Below, piece after piece: positions 21,379 through 28,885 of a DNA stretch of 32,350 nt. The notes beneath the pieces are model-generated. The model had not been told where the DNA came from. It saw only the letters and a program-made list of their open reading frames with translations, and searched no databases. Source of the DNA: Chloroflexota bacterium. Lineage in GTDB: Bacteria > Chloroflexota > Limnocylindria > Limnocylindrales > CSP1-4. The translations under genes and the position numbers were made by a program. Numbering within the stretch: the stretch's first letter is position 1; every line of letters begins with the position of its first letter. The stretch is from contig JAJYJO010000021.1 of NCBI GenBank assembly GCA_021789435.1, positions 1 through 32,350 of the forward strand, read 5' to 3'.

Positions 21379-21756
21379 ATGGACCCGCGCGATCGTCTCC
21401 GCCTTCGGCTGGCAGGCTCGGCCTGCACGGCCTGCGGGCGACGGTACGGCGGCGACGACGTGCGGGTGCTGGCCCAGCGTGAGGACGTCGCGTTCGTCCG
21501 CCTGCGCTGCCGCGGCTGCGGGGTCGAGACACTGGCCCTGGTGACCGGGGGCCCGGCCGAGCACGACGGATTCGCGGCGCCGCCCGGCGACCTGACCCCG
21601 GCCGACGAGGCCCGGCTCGCCGACGGCCGGCCCGTCGACGCGGACGACGTCCTGGCGGTCCACCGCTTTCTGGCCGATTACGAGGGGGACCTCCGGGGGC
21701 TCCTGGGAGGCCATCGCCGCCCGGGGCCGACCGGCCAGGGGTCGGCGGGACGATGA
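21379..21756 (+). CDS. Small zinc-ribbon-like protein
   Basis: MDPRDRLRLRLAGSACTACGRRYGGDDVRVLAQREDVAFVRLRCRGCGVETLALV: two CxxC knuckles. Stop overlaps next ATG (ATGA at 21753-21756). The ORF track entry 20956-21756 is an upstream extension. Confidence 0.75.
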   Translation: MDPRDRLRLRLAGSACTACGRRYGGDDVRVLAQREDVAFVRLRCRGCGVETLALVTGGPAEHDGFAAPPGDLTPADEARLADGRPVDADDVLAVHRFLADYEGDLRGLLGGHRRPGPTGQGSAGR

Positions 21757-22295
21757 CCCGGCCGGACCCCGATCTCCGGGCCGGCGGGGCGCCCGTCGCC
21801 TTCGCCCACGCCAGCGAGGCCGAGTTCGCCCGGATCCTCGACTACTACCGGGTCCAGTGGGAGTACGAGCCGCAGGTCTTCCCGATCCTGTGGGACCTCG
21901 ACGGCACGGTCCTCGAGAGCTTCGCCCCGGACTTCTACCTGCCGGAGCTGGACCTCTACGTCGAGATGACGACCCTCCAGCAGCGCCTCGTTCGCAAGAA
22001 GAACCGCAAGGTCCGCCGGCTGCGGGAGCTCTACCCGGACCTGCGGATCAAGCTCTTCTACGCCCGCGACTTCCGGGCGCTCATGCTCAAGTACGGCCGC
22101 CTCGCGCTGGCCACGGAGTTGTCCGGGGCCCTGGGCCAGGCCACGCTCGCACGCGACGATCGGGCGGCGCCCGGGGCGGCGCTCGAGCCGTCCCCGGTCG
22201 TGGTCGGTGGCGTGCGTCACGGTCGTCGCCGGCGGCGGGGGCGCGACCGGATCGGCCTCCCCCGGGCTCTGGCCGGGCCCGTCGCCGACGACTGA
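21753..22295 (+). CDS. PD-(D/E)XK-nuclease-like hypothetical protein
   Basis: FARILDYYRVQWEYEPQVFPI...FAPDFYLPELDLYVEMTTLQQRLVRKKNRKVRRLRELYPDLRIKLFYARDF: E...PDF...VExT arrangement as in PD-(D/E)XK folds, variant last motif. Translationally coupled to the zinc-ribbon gene. Confidence 0.65.
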   Translation: MTRPDPDLRAGGAPVAFAHASEAEFARILDYYRVQWEYEPQVFPILWDLDGTVLESFAPDFYLPELDLYVEMTTLQQRLVRKKNRKVRRLRELYPDLRIKLFYARDFRALMLKYGRLALATELSGALGQATLARDDRAAPGAALEPSPVVVGGVRHGRRRRRGRDRIGLPRALAGPVADD

Positions 22296-22310
22296 TCGCA
22301 CGAGGAGCAC

Positions 22311-22871
22311 ATGCGTCGCCAGATCGACCTGACGGGGGACGTCGCCGAGATCCTGCTGACCGAGGATCAGATCCAGGGTCGCGTGGCCGAGCTCGGCCGC
22401 CGGATCAGCGAGGACTACGCGGGCCAGGAGCTGACGCTCGTGAGCGTCCTCAAGGGCTCCCTCCCGTTCATGGCGGACCTGATGCGGACGATCACGATCC
22501 CGGTCCGGATCGACCTGATGGAGGTCTCGTCGTACGGCGGGACCGCGACCGAGTCGTCCGGCCTGGTGCGGATCCTGAAGGACCTCAGCTCGAGCATCGC
22601 CGGCGCCGACGTCCTGATCGTCGAAGACATCATCGACACCGGCCTCACGCTCAACTACCTGATCCGCTACCTGCGCGGCAAGAACCCCCGTTCGCTCCGG
22701 ATCTGCACCCTCCTCGACAAGCCGGCCCGCCGGCTGGTCGAGATTCCGGTCGACTACCTGGGCTTCTCGATCCCCGATCGGTTCGTCGTCGGCTACGGGC
22801 TCGACTACGGCGAGATCTACCGCAACCTGCGCTTCGTGGGCGTCCTCCGGCCCGAGGTCTACGCCGACTGA
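22311..22871 (+). CDS. hpt: Hypoxanthine(-guanine) phosphoribosyltransferase
   Basis: SVLKGSLPFMADLMRTI, MEVSSYGGTATESSG, VLIVEDIIDTGLTLNYLIRYL (PRPP motif), FVVGYGLDYGEIYRNLRFVGVL. Confidence 0.97.
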   Translation: MRRQIDLTGDVAEILLTEDQIQGRVAELGRRISEDYAGQELTLVSVLKGSLPFMADLMRTITIPVRIDLMEVSSYGGTATESSGLVRILKDLSSSIAGADVLIVEDIIDTGLTLNYLIRYLRGKNPRSLRICTLLDKPARRLVEIPVDYLGFSIPDRFVVGYGLDYGEIYRNLRFVGVLRPEVYAD

Positions 22872-22872
22872 C

Positions 22873-23295
22873 ATGGCCATCCACCGCCGCCCGCTCGGGC
22901 GGGGCCGCTGGCTGGCCGGCCTCGCCGCTCTCGTCCTCCTGGTCGCTTCCTTCCTGCCCTGGTGGCAGCTGGGCGGATCGGAGGGGATCACTCCCATCAG
23001 CGGCGACGGGCTGCAGAACGCCAGCTTCCTGGTCTTCCTGGCCGCCCTCGCGACGCTGGCCCTGGTGGCCCTGCCCTACACCTCGGAGGTGCCGCCGGCG
23101 ATCGACCGGACCCTCGCCTATGCGATCGTCCTGGGAGTCGCCCTGCTCGGCTACGGCTTGCGCATCGTGGACCTCTTCGGCCGGGGCGCGCTGGGGCTGC
23201 CGGACCGCGCGCCGGGCCTCTGGCTGGCGGGCCTCGGCCTCGTGGCGCTGGCCCGCGGCGTCTACGAGATCCACGAGCAGGGCGACCGTCGCTGA
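22873..23295 (+). CDS. Small integral membrane protein
   Basis: 140 aa, about four hydrophobic segments (LAALVLLVASFLPWW, ASFLVFLAALATLALVALPY, AYAIVLGVALLGYGL, LAGLGLVALARGVYEI). Starts 1 nt after the hpt stop. Confidence 0.75.
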   Translation: MAIHRRPLGRGRWLAGLAALVLLVASFLPWWQLGGSEGITPISGDGLQNASFLVFLAALATLALVALPYTSEVPPAIDRTLAYAIVLGVALLGYGLRIVDLFGRGALGLPDRAPGLWLAGLGLVALARGVYEIHEQGDRR

Positions 23296-23369
23296 CCCGT
23301 CGCTGACCCGCCGCCGGCACTGACGGCCGGGTCCGGTTGGCCCGGCAGGCCGGTAGGCAGGCGAGCAGA

Positions 23370-23870
23370 CTCCTTGCGGCCTGCACCGCCACCTCCAACT
23401 TCTTCAGCTCCCTGGCCTTCGCCACCCTCATCCTCTTCGCCGTCGACGACCTGCGCCTGAGCGACGCCGCGATCGGCAGCCTCGGCGCGCTCGTCGGCGC
23501 CCTGGTGGCGGGCCGGCTCGCCGACTGGCTGGGGCTCGGCCGGACCCTGGAGGTGGCCAGCCTCGGGGAGCCCTGTTCGGCCTTTTGGTCCCGGTGGCCC
23601 AGCCTGCCTTCGGCTTCCCTCGCGGGCGATGGACCGGCGAGAGGAGCAGCGGCAGGACGGCCAGCAGGCCCCCCGACCGCGCCCACCGCCACGGCACCGC
23701 GGACGCCGGTCACCTCCGCGATCGCGCCGCCCGTCAGCGAGCCGAGCGGGAAGACCCCCCAGACGACGAAGGGCATGGAGGCGTTCATGCGACCGAGCAG
23801 GCGGTCGGGCGTGATCGACTGGCGCAGGCTCTCCTGGTTGATGCCGTAGATGGGGCTGCCGGCCGAACCG
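23370..23870. pseudogene. Rearranged MFS transporter pseudogene (C-terminal part inverted relative to the middle part)
   Basis: Plus strand 23370-23622: ATSNFFSSLAFATLILFAVDDLRLSDAAIG..GALVAGRLADWLGLGRTL / LFGLLVPVAQPAFGF (frameshifted). Minus strand about 23870-23625: SPIYGINQESLRQSITPDRLLGRMNASMPFVVWGVFPLGSLTGGAIAEVTG..AVG / GGLLAVLPLLLSPVHRP (frameshift at C6 run 23669-23674). Confidence 0.8.
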
Positions 23871-23916
23871 CCGAACCGGGCCACGCCTGGCGCCCCGGGC
23901 CTGGCGGCCGACCGGT

Positions 23917-23958
23917 GCGGCCCTGGCGACCGACGGCGCGGCCCTGGCGACCGACGGC
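23917..23958. repeat. Tandem duplication of a 21-bp unit
   Basis: GCGGCCCTGGCGACCGACGGC at 23917-23937 and 23938-23958, with a degenerate third copy just upstream (GGGCCTGGCGGCCGACCGGT). Confidence 0.85.
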
Positions 23959-23990
23959 GCGCTCGTCGCGGACGAGCCGGCAGACCGGGA

Positions 23991-24797
23991 CTAGGGCTCG
24001 GTCGAGCTCGTCACGTCGACCGCCAGCCAGGCGGTGGCGACTTGGCCGGGCGCGACGTCGCCGGCCGGCTTGCCGGGCAGCTCGAAGACGTAGCGGCCGG
24101 CCGCCCAGCTGGGGCCGCTCGGCGGGCGCTCGAGGGCCGCCGCTCCGGCAACCCGGGCCGTCAGCCCCACGAGCGATCCGAGCGGCCGGGCCGTCGCCGC
24201 GCCCGCGGCCCCGCCCCGCGGGACGACGAGCCAGGCTGCGAGCGGGTCCGCCGAGGCGCTCGGGCGCGGGGCTGCCGGCGCGCAGAACCCCAGGCCGACG
24301 AGCCCCGTGACCGCGACGTGGGCGACCGGCAGCGCCGGATCGACCGGGCCGGCGGCGCGACCCGGCATGACGACGGTCCAGGTCCGGATCCGCCGCTCAC
24401 CGCTCAGCTCGAGCGTCACCAGCGACCAGTCCCTGAGCCCCAGGCAGGCCGTGAGGTCCGGGTCCGCGGGAGCGGGGAGCGATGCGGCCGGCCCAGCCGG
24501 GCTGCCCGCCGCGGGAGCGGAGGCGGGGATCGCCGGCGGCGCCGCGACCGGCGGCGGGGGCGCGGCCGCGCCCCACGGTTTCACCACGACCACGGCCAGC
24601 CCCAGCCCGATCGCGACGATCAGCCGGCGCGGCCCCGCGCGCGCCTCTGCGGGCCGCCGGAAGGTGGCCGGCGCGGCCCGGCCGAGCCCTTCCGACGCGG
24701 TCGCTGCCGGGCGCTCGGCCACGTCCGAGACGACGGCCGCGGGGCCGCGAGTCGGGTCGGATCCGCGTGGCTCGGGCGAGGGGACGCGATGCTTCAC
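23991..24797 (-). CDS. Hypothetical single-TM protein with Pro/Ala-rich linker
   Basis: 268-aa ORF; TM-like RRLIVAIGLGLAVVVV near residue 60, Pro/Ala-rich stretch, globular C-terminus. Same strand as the liv operon. Confidence 0.55.
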   Translation of the reverse strand: MKHRVPSPEPRGSDPTRGPAAVVSDVAERPAATASEGLGRAAPATFRRPAEARAGPRRLIVAIGLGLAVVVVKPWGAAAPPPPVAAPPAIPASAPAAGSPAGPAASLPAPADPDLTACLGLRDWSLVTLELSGERRIRTWTVVMPGRAAGPVDPALPVAHVAVTGLVGLGFCAPAAPRPSASADPLAAWLVVPRGGAAGAATARPLGSLVGLTARVAGAAALERPPSGPSWAAGRYVFELPGKPAGDVAPGQVATAWLAVDVTSSTEP

Positions 24798-24862
24798 GGG
24801 GGGGCCAGGCGCCGAGTATAGGTCGGGCGCGGCCTCCGAGCGGCCGGCCGGGCCGCCCGGCT

Positions 24863-25657
24863 TCAGCCGCCCAGATAGGCCTTGCGGACTTCGTCGTTCT
24901 GGGCGAGGGCGGCGGATTCGTCGGCCAGCACGATCTGGCCGGTCTGGAGGATGTAGCCGCGGCGGGCAACGCCGAGCGCCATCAGGGCGTTCTGCTCGAC
25001 CAGCAGGATCGTGGTCCCCTGGCGGTTGATGTCGTGGATGATCTGGAAGATCTGCTCCACCAGGATCGGCGCCAGGCCCATCGACGGCTCGTCGAGGAGC
25101 AGGAGCTTCGGCTGCGTCATCAGCGCCCGGCCGATCGCCAGCATCTGCTGTTCGCCGCCGGAGAGCGACCCGGCCAGCTGGGACCGCCGCTCCTGGAGGC
25201 GGGGGAAGAGCGTGAAGACCCGTTCGTAGTCCGCGTCCACGGCCGCCCTGTCGGAGCGGGTGTAGGCCCCCATCTGGAGGTTCTCCAGGACCGTCATCCG
25301 GCCGAAGATCCGGCGGCCCTCGGGGGCGTGGCCGATGCCGCGGCGGACGAGGGCGTGGGCGGGGACGCGGGTGATCTCCTGCCCGTCCAGCTCGATGCTG
25401 CCCTGGCGCGGGTGGTGGAGGCCGCTGATCGCCTTGAGCGTGGTGGTCTTGCCGGCGCCGTTGGCGCCCAGGAGCGTCACGATCTCGCCGGGGTGGACCT
25501 CCAGCGAGATGCCCTGCAGGGCGTGGATGTGGCCGTAGTAGACGTGGACGTCGGACAGGCGGAGCAGCGGCCGGCCGGCGGTCGCGGGAGCGGGGCCGAC
25601 GGTAAGGGCCGGGTCCAGCGCCGGCTCGGGCGCCGGGAGAGCCGCGGCCTCGCTCAT
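24863..25657 (-). CDS. livF: Branched-chain amino-acid ABC transporter ATP-binding protein LivF
   Basis: Walker A GANGAGKTTTLKAISGL, signature SGGEQQMLAIGRALM, Walker B LLLLDEPSMGLAP. Confidence 0.95.
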   Translation of the reverse strand: MSEAAALPAPEPALDPALTVGPAPATAGRPLLRLSDVHVYYGHIHALQGISLEVHPGEIVTLLGANGAGKTTTLKAISGLHHPRQGSIELDGQEITRVPAHALVRRGIGHAPEGRRIFGRMTVLENLQMGAYTRSDRAAVDADYERVFTLFPRLQERRSQLAGSLSGGEQQMLAIGRALMTQPKLLLLDEPSMGLAPILVEQIFQIIHDINRQGTTILLVEQNALMALGVARRGYILQTGQIVLADESAALAQNDEVRKAYLGG

Positions 25658-26670
25658 GCGACCGATCCCTTCCCCAGGTAGGCCTCGATGACCCGCGGGT
25701 CGCGGCGCACCTCGTCCGGCGACCCTTCGGCGATCTTCTCGCCGTGGTCGAGCACGGTGACGCGGTCGCTGACCCCCATCACCACCCGCATGTCGTGCTC
25801 GATGAGCAGGATCGTCAGGTTGAGCTCGGAGCGGATCTTGCCGAAGAGCGCGGTCATGGTCGAGGTCTCCGACGGGTTCATGCCGGCCGTCGGCTCGTCC
25901 AGCAGCAGGAGTCGGGGCCTGGAGGCCAGGGCCCGCGCGATCTCGAGGCGTCGCTGGTCGCCGTACGGGAGGTTGCGGGCCAGCTCGTCCTCGCGGCCGC
26001 GGAGCCCGACGTAGGCGAGCCAGCGCCGGGCCTCGGATCGGCCTTGCACCTCCTCGCGGTTGTGGCGCGCCGTCCGGAGCGCGGCATCCAAACCGTTCGC
26101 CCGGAGCTGGCCGTGCATCCCCACCAGGACGTTCTCCAGGGCGGTCATGTTGGCGAAGAGGCGGATGTTCTGGAAGGTCCGGCCGATCCCGGCCAGGACC
26201 ATCTCGTTGGGCCGGGCGCTCTTGAAGATGCCGAAACGGACGAGCAGCAGCCCGTACCAGGGCGGCCGGACGACGGCCGTGATGAGCGTGGCGATCAGCA
26301 CGCCCAGGCCGACCAGGACGAGCAGCTGGCCCAGCACGAGCGGCAGGCCCGCCAGCCAGGCCGCATACGACAGGGCCCAGACGACCACGGCCGGGACGAC
26401 CCAGACGACCGGCTCAAGCCAGCTCCGCTCCGGACGGGCGATCATCCGCTGGCCCAGGAACTCGACCAGCCCCGAGGTCGGATCGCTGAGGCCCGCGATG
26501 ACGTTGAACATCGTGGTCTTGCCGGCACCGTTCGGCCCGATCAGGCTGACGATCGCGCCCTCGGGGATCTCGAAATCCACGTCGCGGACGGCGACCAGGC
26601 CGCCGAACTGCTTGGTCAGCCCGATCGTGCGCAGGACGAGCGGCCGGGCCGGTGTGCTCGCGCCACTCAT
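25654..26670 (-). CDS. livG: Branched-chain amino-acid ABC transporter ATP-binding protein LivG, with hydrophobic insertion
   Basis: Walker A GPNGAGKTTMFNVIAGL, RTFQNIRLFANMTALENVLVGMH, LPYGDQRRLEIARALASRPRLLLLDEPTAGMNPSE. About 75 extra residues between Walker A region and Q-loop. Confidence 0.93.
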   Translation of the reverse strand: MSGASTPARPLVLRTIGLTKQFGGLVAVRDVDFEIPEGAIVSLIGPNGAGKTTMFNVIAGLSDPTSGLVEFLGQRMIARPERSWLEPVVWVVPAVVVWALSYAAWLAGLPLVLGQLLVLVGLGVLIATLITAVVRPPWYGLLLVRFGIFKSARPNEMVLAGIGRTFQNIRLFANMTALENVLVGMHGQLRANGLDAALRTARHNREEVQGRSEARRWLAYVGLRGREDELARNLPYGDQRRLEIARALASRPRLLLLDEPTAGMNPSETSTMTALFGKIRSELNLTILLIEHDMRVVMGVSDRVTVLDHGEKIAEGSPDEVRRDPRVIEAYLGKGSVA

Positions 26671-27854
26671 GCCTGCACCAGCTCCTCGTTGGCCGCGCCG
26701 GCGTCGGCCTCGTCGCGCAGCTCGGCCCTCCGCCGGCGGCTGGGGAAGAGGCCCTCGGGTCTCAGCAGCATCATGCCGACCAGGGCCAGGCCATAGAGCA
26801 GGAACTGGTATTCGAGGAAGTTGATCGACGTGAGGTCCACGGTCAGTGGCCCCAGGTGGAAGGGGGGCAGGCCGAGGCCGCCGAAGAAGGAGTTGAGCTG
26901 CTTGAGGCCCTGGCTCTGGAGCTCGTAGATCACGAACGCACCGACGGCCACGCCCCAGATGTTGCCCATGCCGCCGAGGACCACCATGGCCAGGACCGTG
27001 AAGCTGATGACGAAGCCGAACTGGTCCGGGCTGACGACCGACAGCTTTGAGGCGTAGAAGACGCCGCCCAGGCCGGAGGTGGAGGCGCCGATGGCGAAGG
27101 CCAGCAGCTTGGTCGTGACCGTGTTGATGCCCATGCTGGCGGCCGCCAGCTCGTCCTCGCGGATCGCCATCCAGGCCCGCCCGAGGCGAGAGTCCTGCAG
27201 CCGGTAGAGCAGGATCATCGCCACGGCGATGATCGCGGCCATCGTCAGGTAGTAGGGCATCGGGTTGCCGAAGCCGAAGTTGCCGACGATCGGCAGGACC
27301 GGCTGGTAGACGCCGGAGATGCCGTTCGTGCCGCGGGTATAGGTGTCGGCGTTCAGAAAGACGACCGGCACGATCTCGCCGAAGCCGAGGGTCACGATCG
27401 CCAGGTAGTCGCCCCGCAGGCGCAGGGTGGGAGCGCCGAGCAGCAGGCCGAAGACCATGGCGACGGCCGCCCCCACCAGGAGCATCGGCCAGAAGGGAAC
27501 GTCGAGTCCGCTGAAGGGCGACGCGCCGTAGGCATAGGTGTAGGCGCCGATCGCGAAGAAGGCGGCATAGCCCAGGTCCAGCAGGCCGGCCAGGCCCACC
27601 ACCACGTTCAGGCCCATGGCCAGCAGGACGAAGACGCCGGCGTTGGCGAAACCGTCCAGCCAGTCGTTCTGGCGGCCGAAGCCGTTCAGCGGCGGAGCCA
27701 GGACGACCAGCGGCAGGATGGCCGTCACGAAGGCCATGCCGACGATGACCGTGAGCGACTGGTGGCGCTGCGGCAGGCGGCTGGCCAGGTCGCGGATGGC
27801 GCGCAGGGTCCGGCGCAGGGGATTCGCCGCCGGTGGCGACGCCTTGCCGATCAT
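26667..27854 (-). CDS. livM: Branched-chain amino-acid ABC transporter permease LivM
   Basis: LNVVVGLAGLLDLGYAAFFAIGAYTYA...LRLRGDYLAIVTLGFGEIVPVVF...NGISGV...GRAWMAIREDELAAASMGIN. Start ATG 27854 (MIGKASPP); the longer ORF is a frame extension. Confidence 0.95.
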   Translation of the reverse strand: MIGKASPPAANPLRRTLRAIRDLASRLPQRHQSLTVIVGMAFVTAILPLVVLAPPLNGFGRQNDWLDGFANAGVFVLLAMGLNVVVGLAGLLDLGYAAFFAIGAYTYAYGASPFSGLDVPFWPMLLVGAAVAMVFGLLLGAPTLRLRGDYLAIVTLGFGEIVPVVFLNADTYTRGTNGISGVYQPVLPIVGNFGFGNPMPYYLTMAAIIAVAMILLYRLQDSRLGRAWMAIREDELAAASMGINTVTTKLLAFAIGASTSGLGGVFYASKLSVVSPDQFGFVISFTVLAMVVLGGMGNIWGVAVGAFVIYELQSQGLKQLNSFFGGLGLPPFHLGPLTVDLTSINFLEYQFLLYGLALVGMMLLRPEGLFPSRRRRAELRDEADAGAANEELVQA

Positions 27855-28774
27855 GCTCGCTCGGCCAGCTGCTGGCCCAGGAGGCCCGTGGGCCGGAAGA
27901 CCAGGACCAGGATGAGGATCGTGAAGACGACCGCCTCGCTCCAGCGCGTGTAGCCGAGGTAGGTGCTGCCGACCTCGATGAAGCCGATGACGAAGCCGCC
28001 GAGCGCCGCCCCGGTGGTGTTGCCGATCCCGCCGAGGACCGCGGCGGTGAAGGCCTTGAGCCCGGCCTGGAACCCGGCGGTGAAGACCGTGTTGCCCAGG
28101 TAGAGGCCCTGGACCACGCCGGCCGCCCCGGCCAGGGCCGAGCCGATGAAGAAGGTCAGGGCGATCGTCGTGTTGATGTCCACGCCCATCAGCTGAGCGG
28201 CTTCGCGGTCGATCGCCGTCGATCGCATCGCCCGCCCCAGGCGGGTCCGCCCGACGAAGAGCTGGAGCGCGACCATGAGGGCGATGGCCAGCACGATGAT
28301 GAAGATGCTCAGGAACCGGATCGGCGTGCCGCCGACCCGGAAGGAGGCCTGGACATCGATGATCTGGGGGACACTCACCGGCGACGGACCCCAGATGGAC
28401 TGCACGATGTTCTGGAGGATGAAGCTGACCCCGATCGCCGTGATCAGGGGGGCCAGGCGGGGCGCGTTGCGGAGCGGCCGGTAGGCGAACCGCTCGATGA
28501 TCACGCCGACGGCGCCCATGACCGTCATCGCCACCAGGAACGCCAGCGCCAGCACGCCGGCCAGGGTGAGCGGATCCTTGATCGTGCCCTGGAAGCCGAG
28601 CGTCGTAAGCAGCCACATGGTCACGAACGAGCCGGTCATGAAGACGTCGCCGTGGGCGAAGTTGATCAGCTCGATGATCCCGTAGACCATCGTGTAGCCG
28701 AGGGCGATGAGCGCGTAGATCGCCCCGATGGTCAGGGCGTTGATCGTCTGCTGGAGCAGGAGTCCGAAGTCCAC
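27851..28774 (-). CDS. livH: Branched-chain amino-acid ABC transporter permease LivH
   Basis: LLLQQTINALTIGAIYALIALGYTMVYGIIELINFAHGDVFMTG...GRAMRSTAIDREAAQLMGVDIN...FTAGFQAGLKAFTAAVLGGIGNTTGAALGGFVIG. Confidence 0.96.
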   Translation of the reverse strand: MDFGLLLQQTINALTIGAIYALIALGYTMVYGIIELINFAHGDVFMTGSFVTMWLLTTLGFQGTIKDPLTLAGVLALAFLVAMTVMGAVGVIIERFAYRPLRNAPRLAPLITAIGVSFILQNIVQSIWGPSPVSVPQIIDVQASFRVGGTPIRFLSIFIIVLAIALMVALQLFVGRTRLGRAMRSTAIDREAAQLMGVDINTTIALTFFIGSALAGAAGVVQGLYLGNTVFTAGFQAGLKAFTAAVLGGIGNTTGAALGGFVIGFIEVGSTYLGYTRWSEAVVFTILILVLVFRPTGLLGQQLAERA

Positions 28775-28836
28775 GAGGCCTCCAACGGATGAGCCAGGAC
28801 GCCAGCGAGGCTCGCGGCGGTGCGACGCAGGGCGTA

Positions 28837-28866
28837 AAGGGGCCGGAGGAAGACCTCCGGCCCCTT
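28837..28866 (-). terminator. Strong hairpin between livJ and livH; attenuator or mRNA-stabilising stem-loop
   Basis: AAGGGGCCGGAGG-AAGA-CCTCCGGCCCCTT: perfect 13-bp stem, 4-nt loop, 19 nt past the livJ stop; only a short T run follows on the minus strand. Confidence 0.8.
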
Positions 28867-28885
28867 CGCCTGTCCTGCCGGGTGA

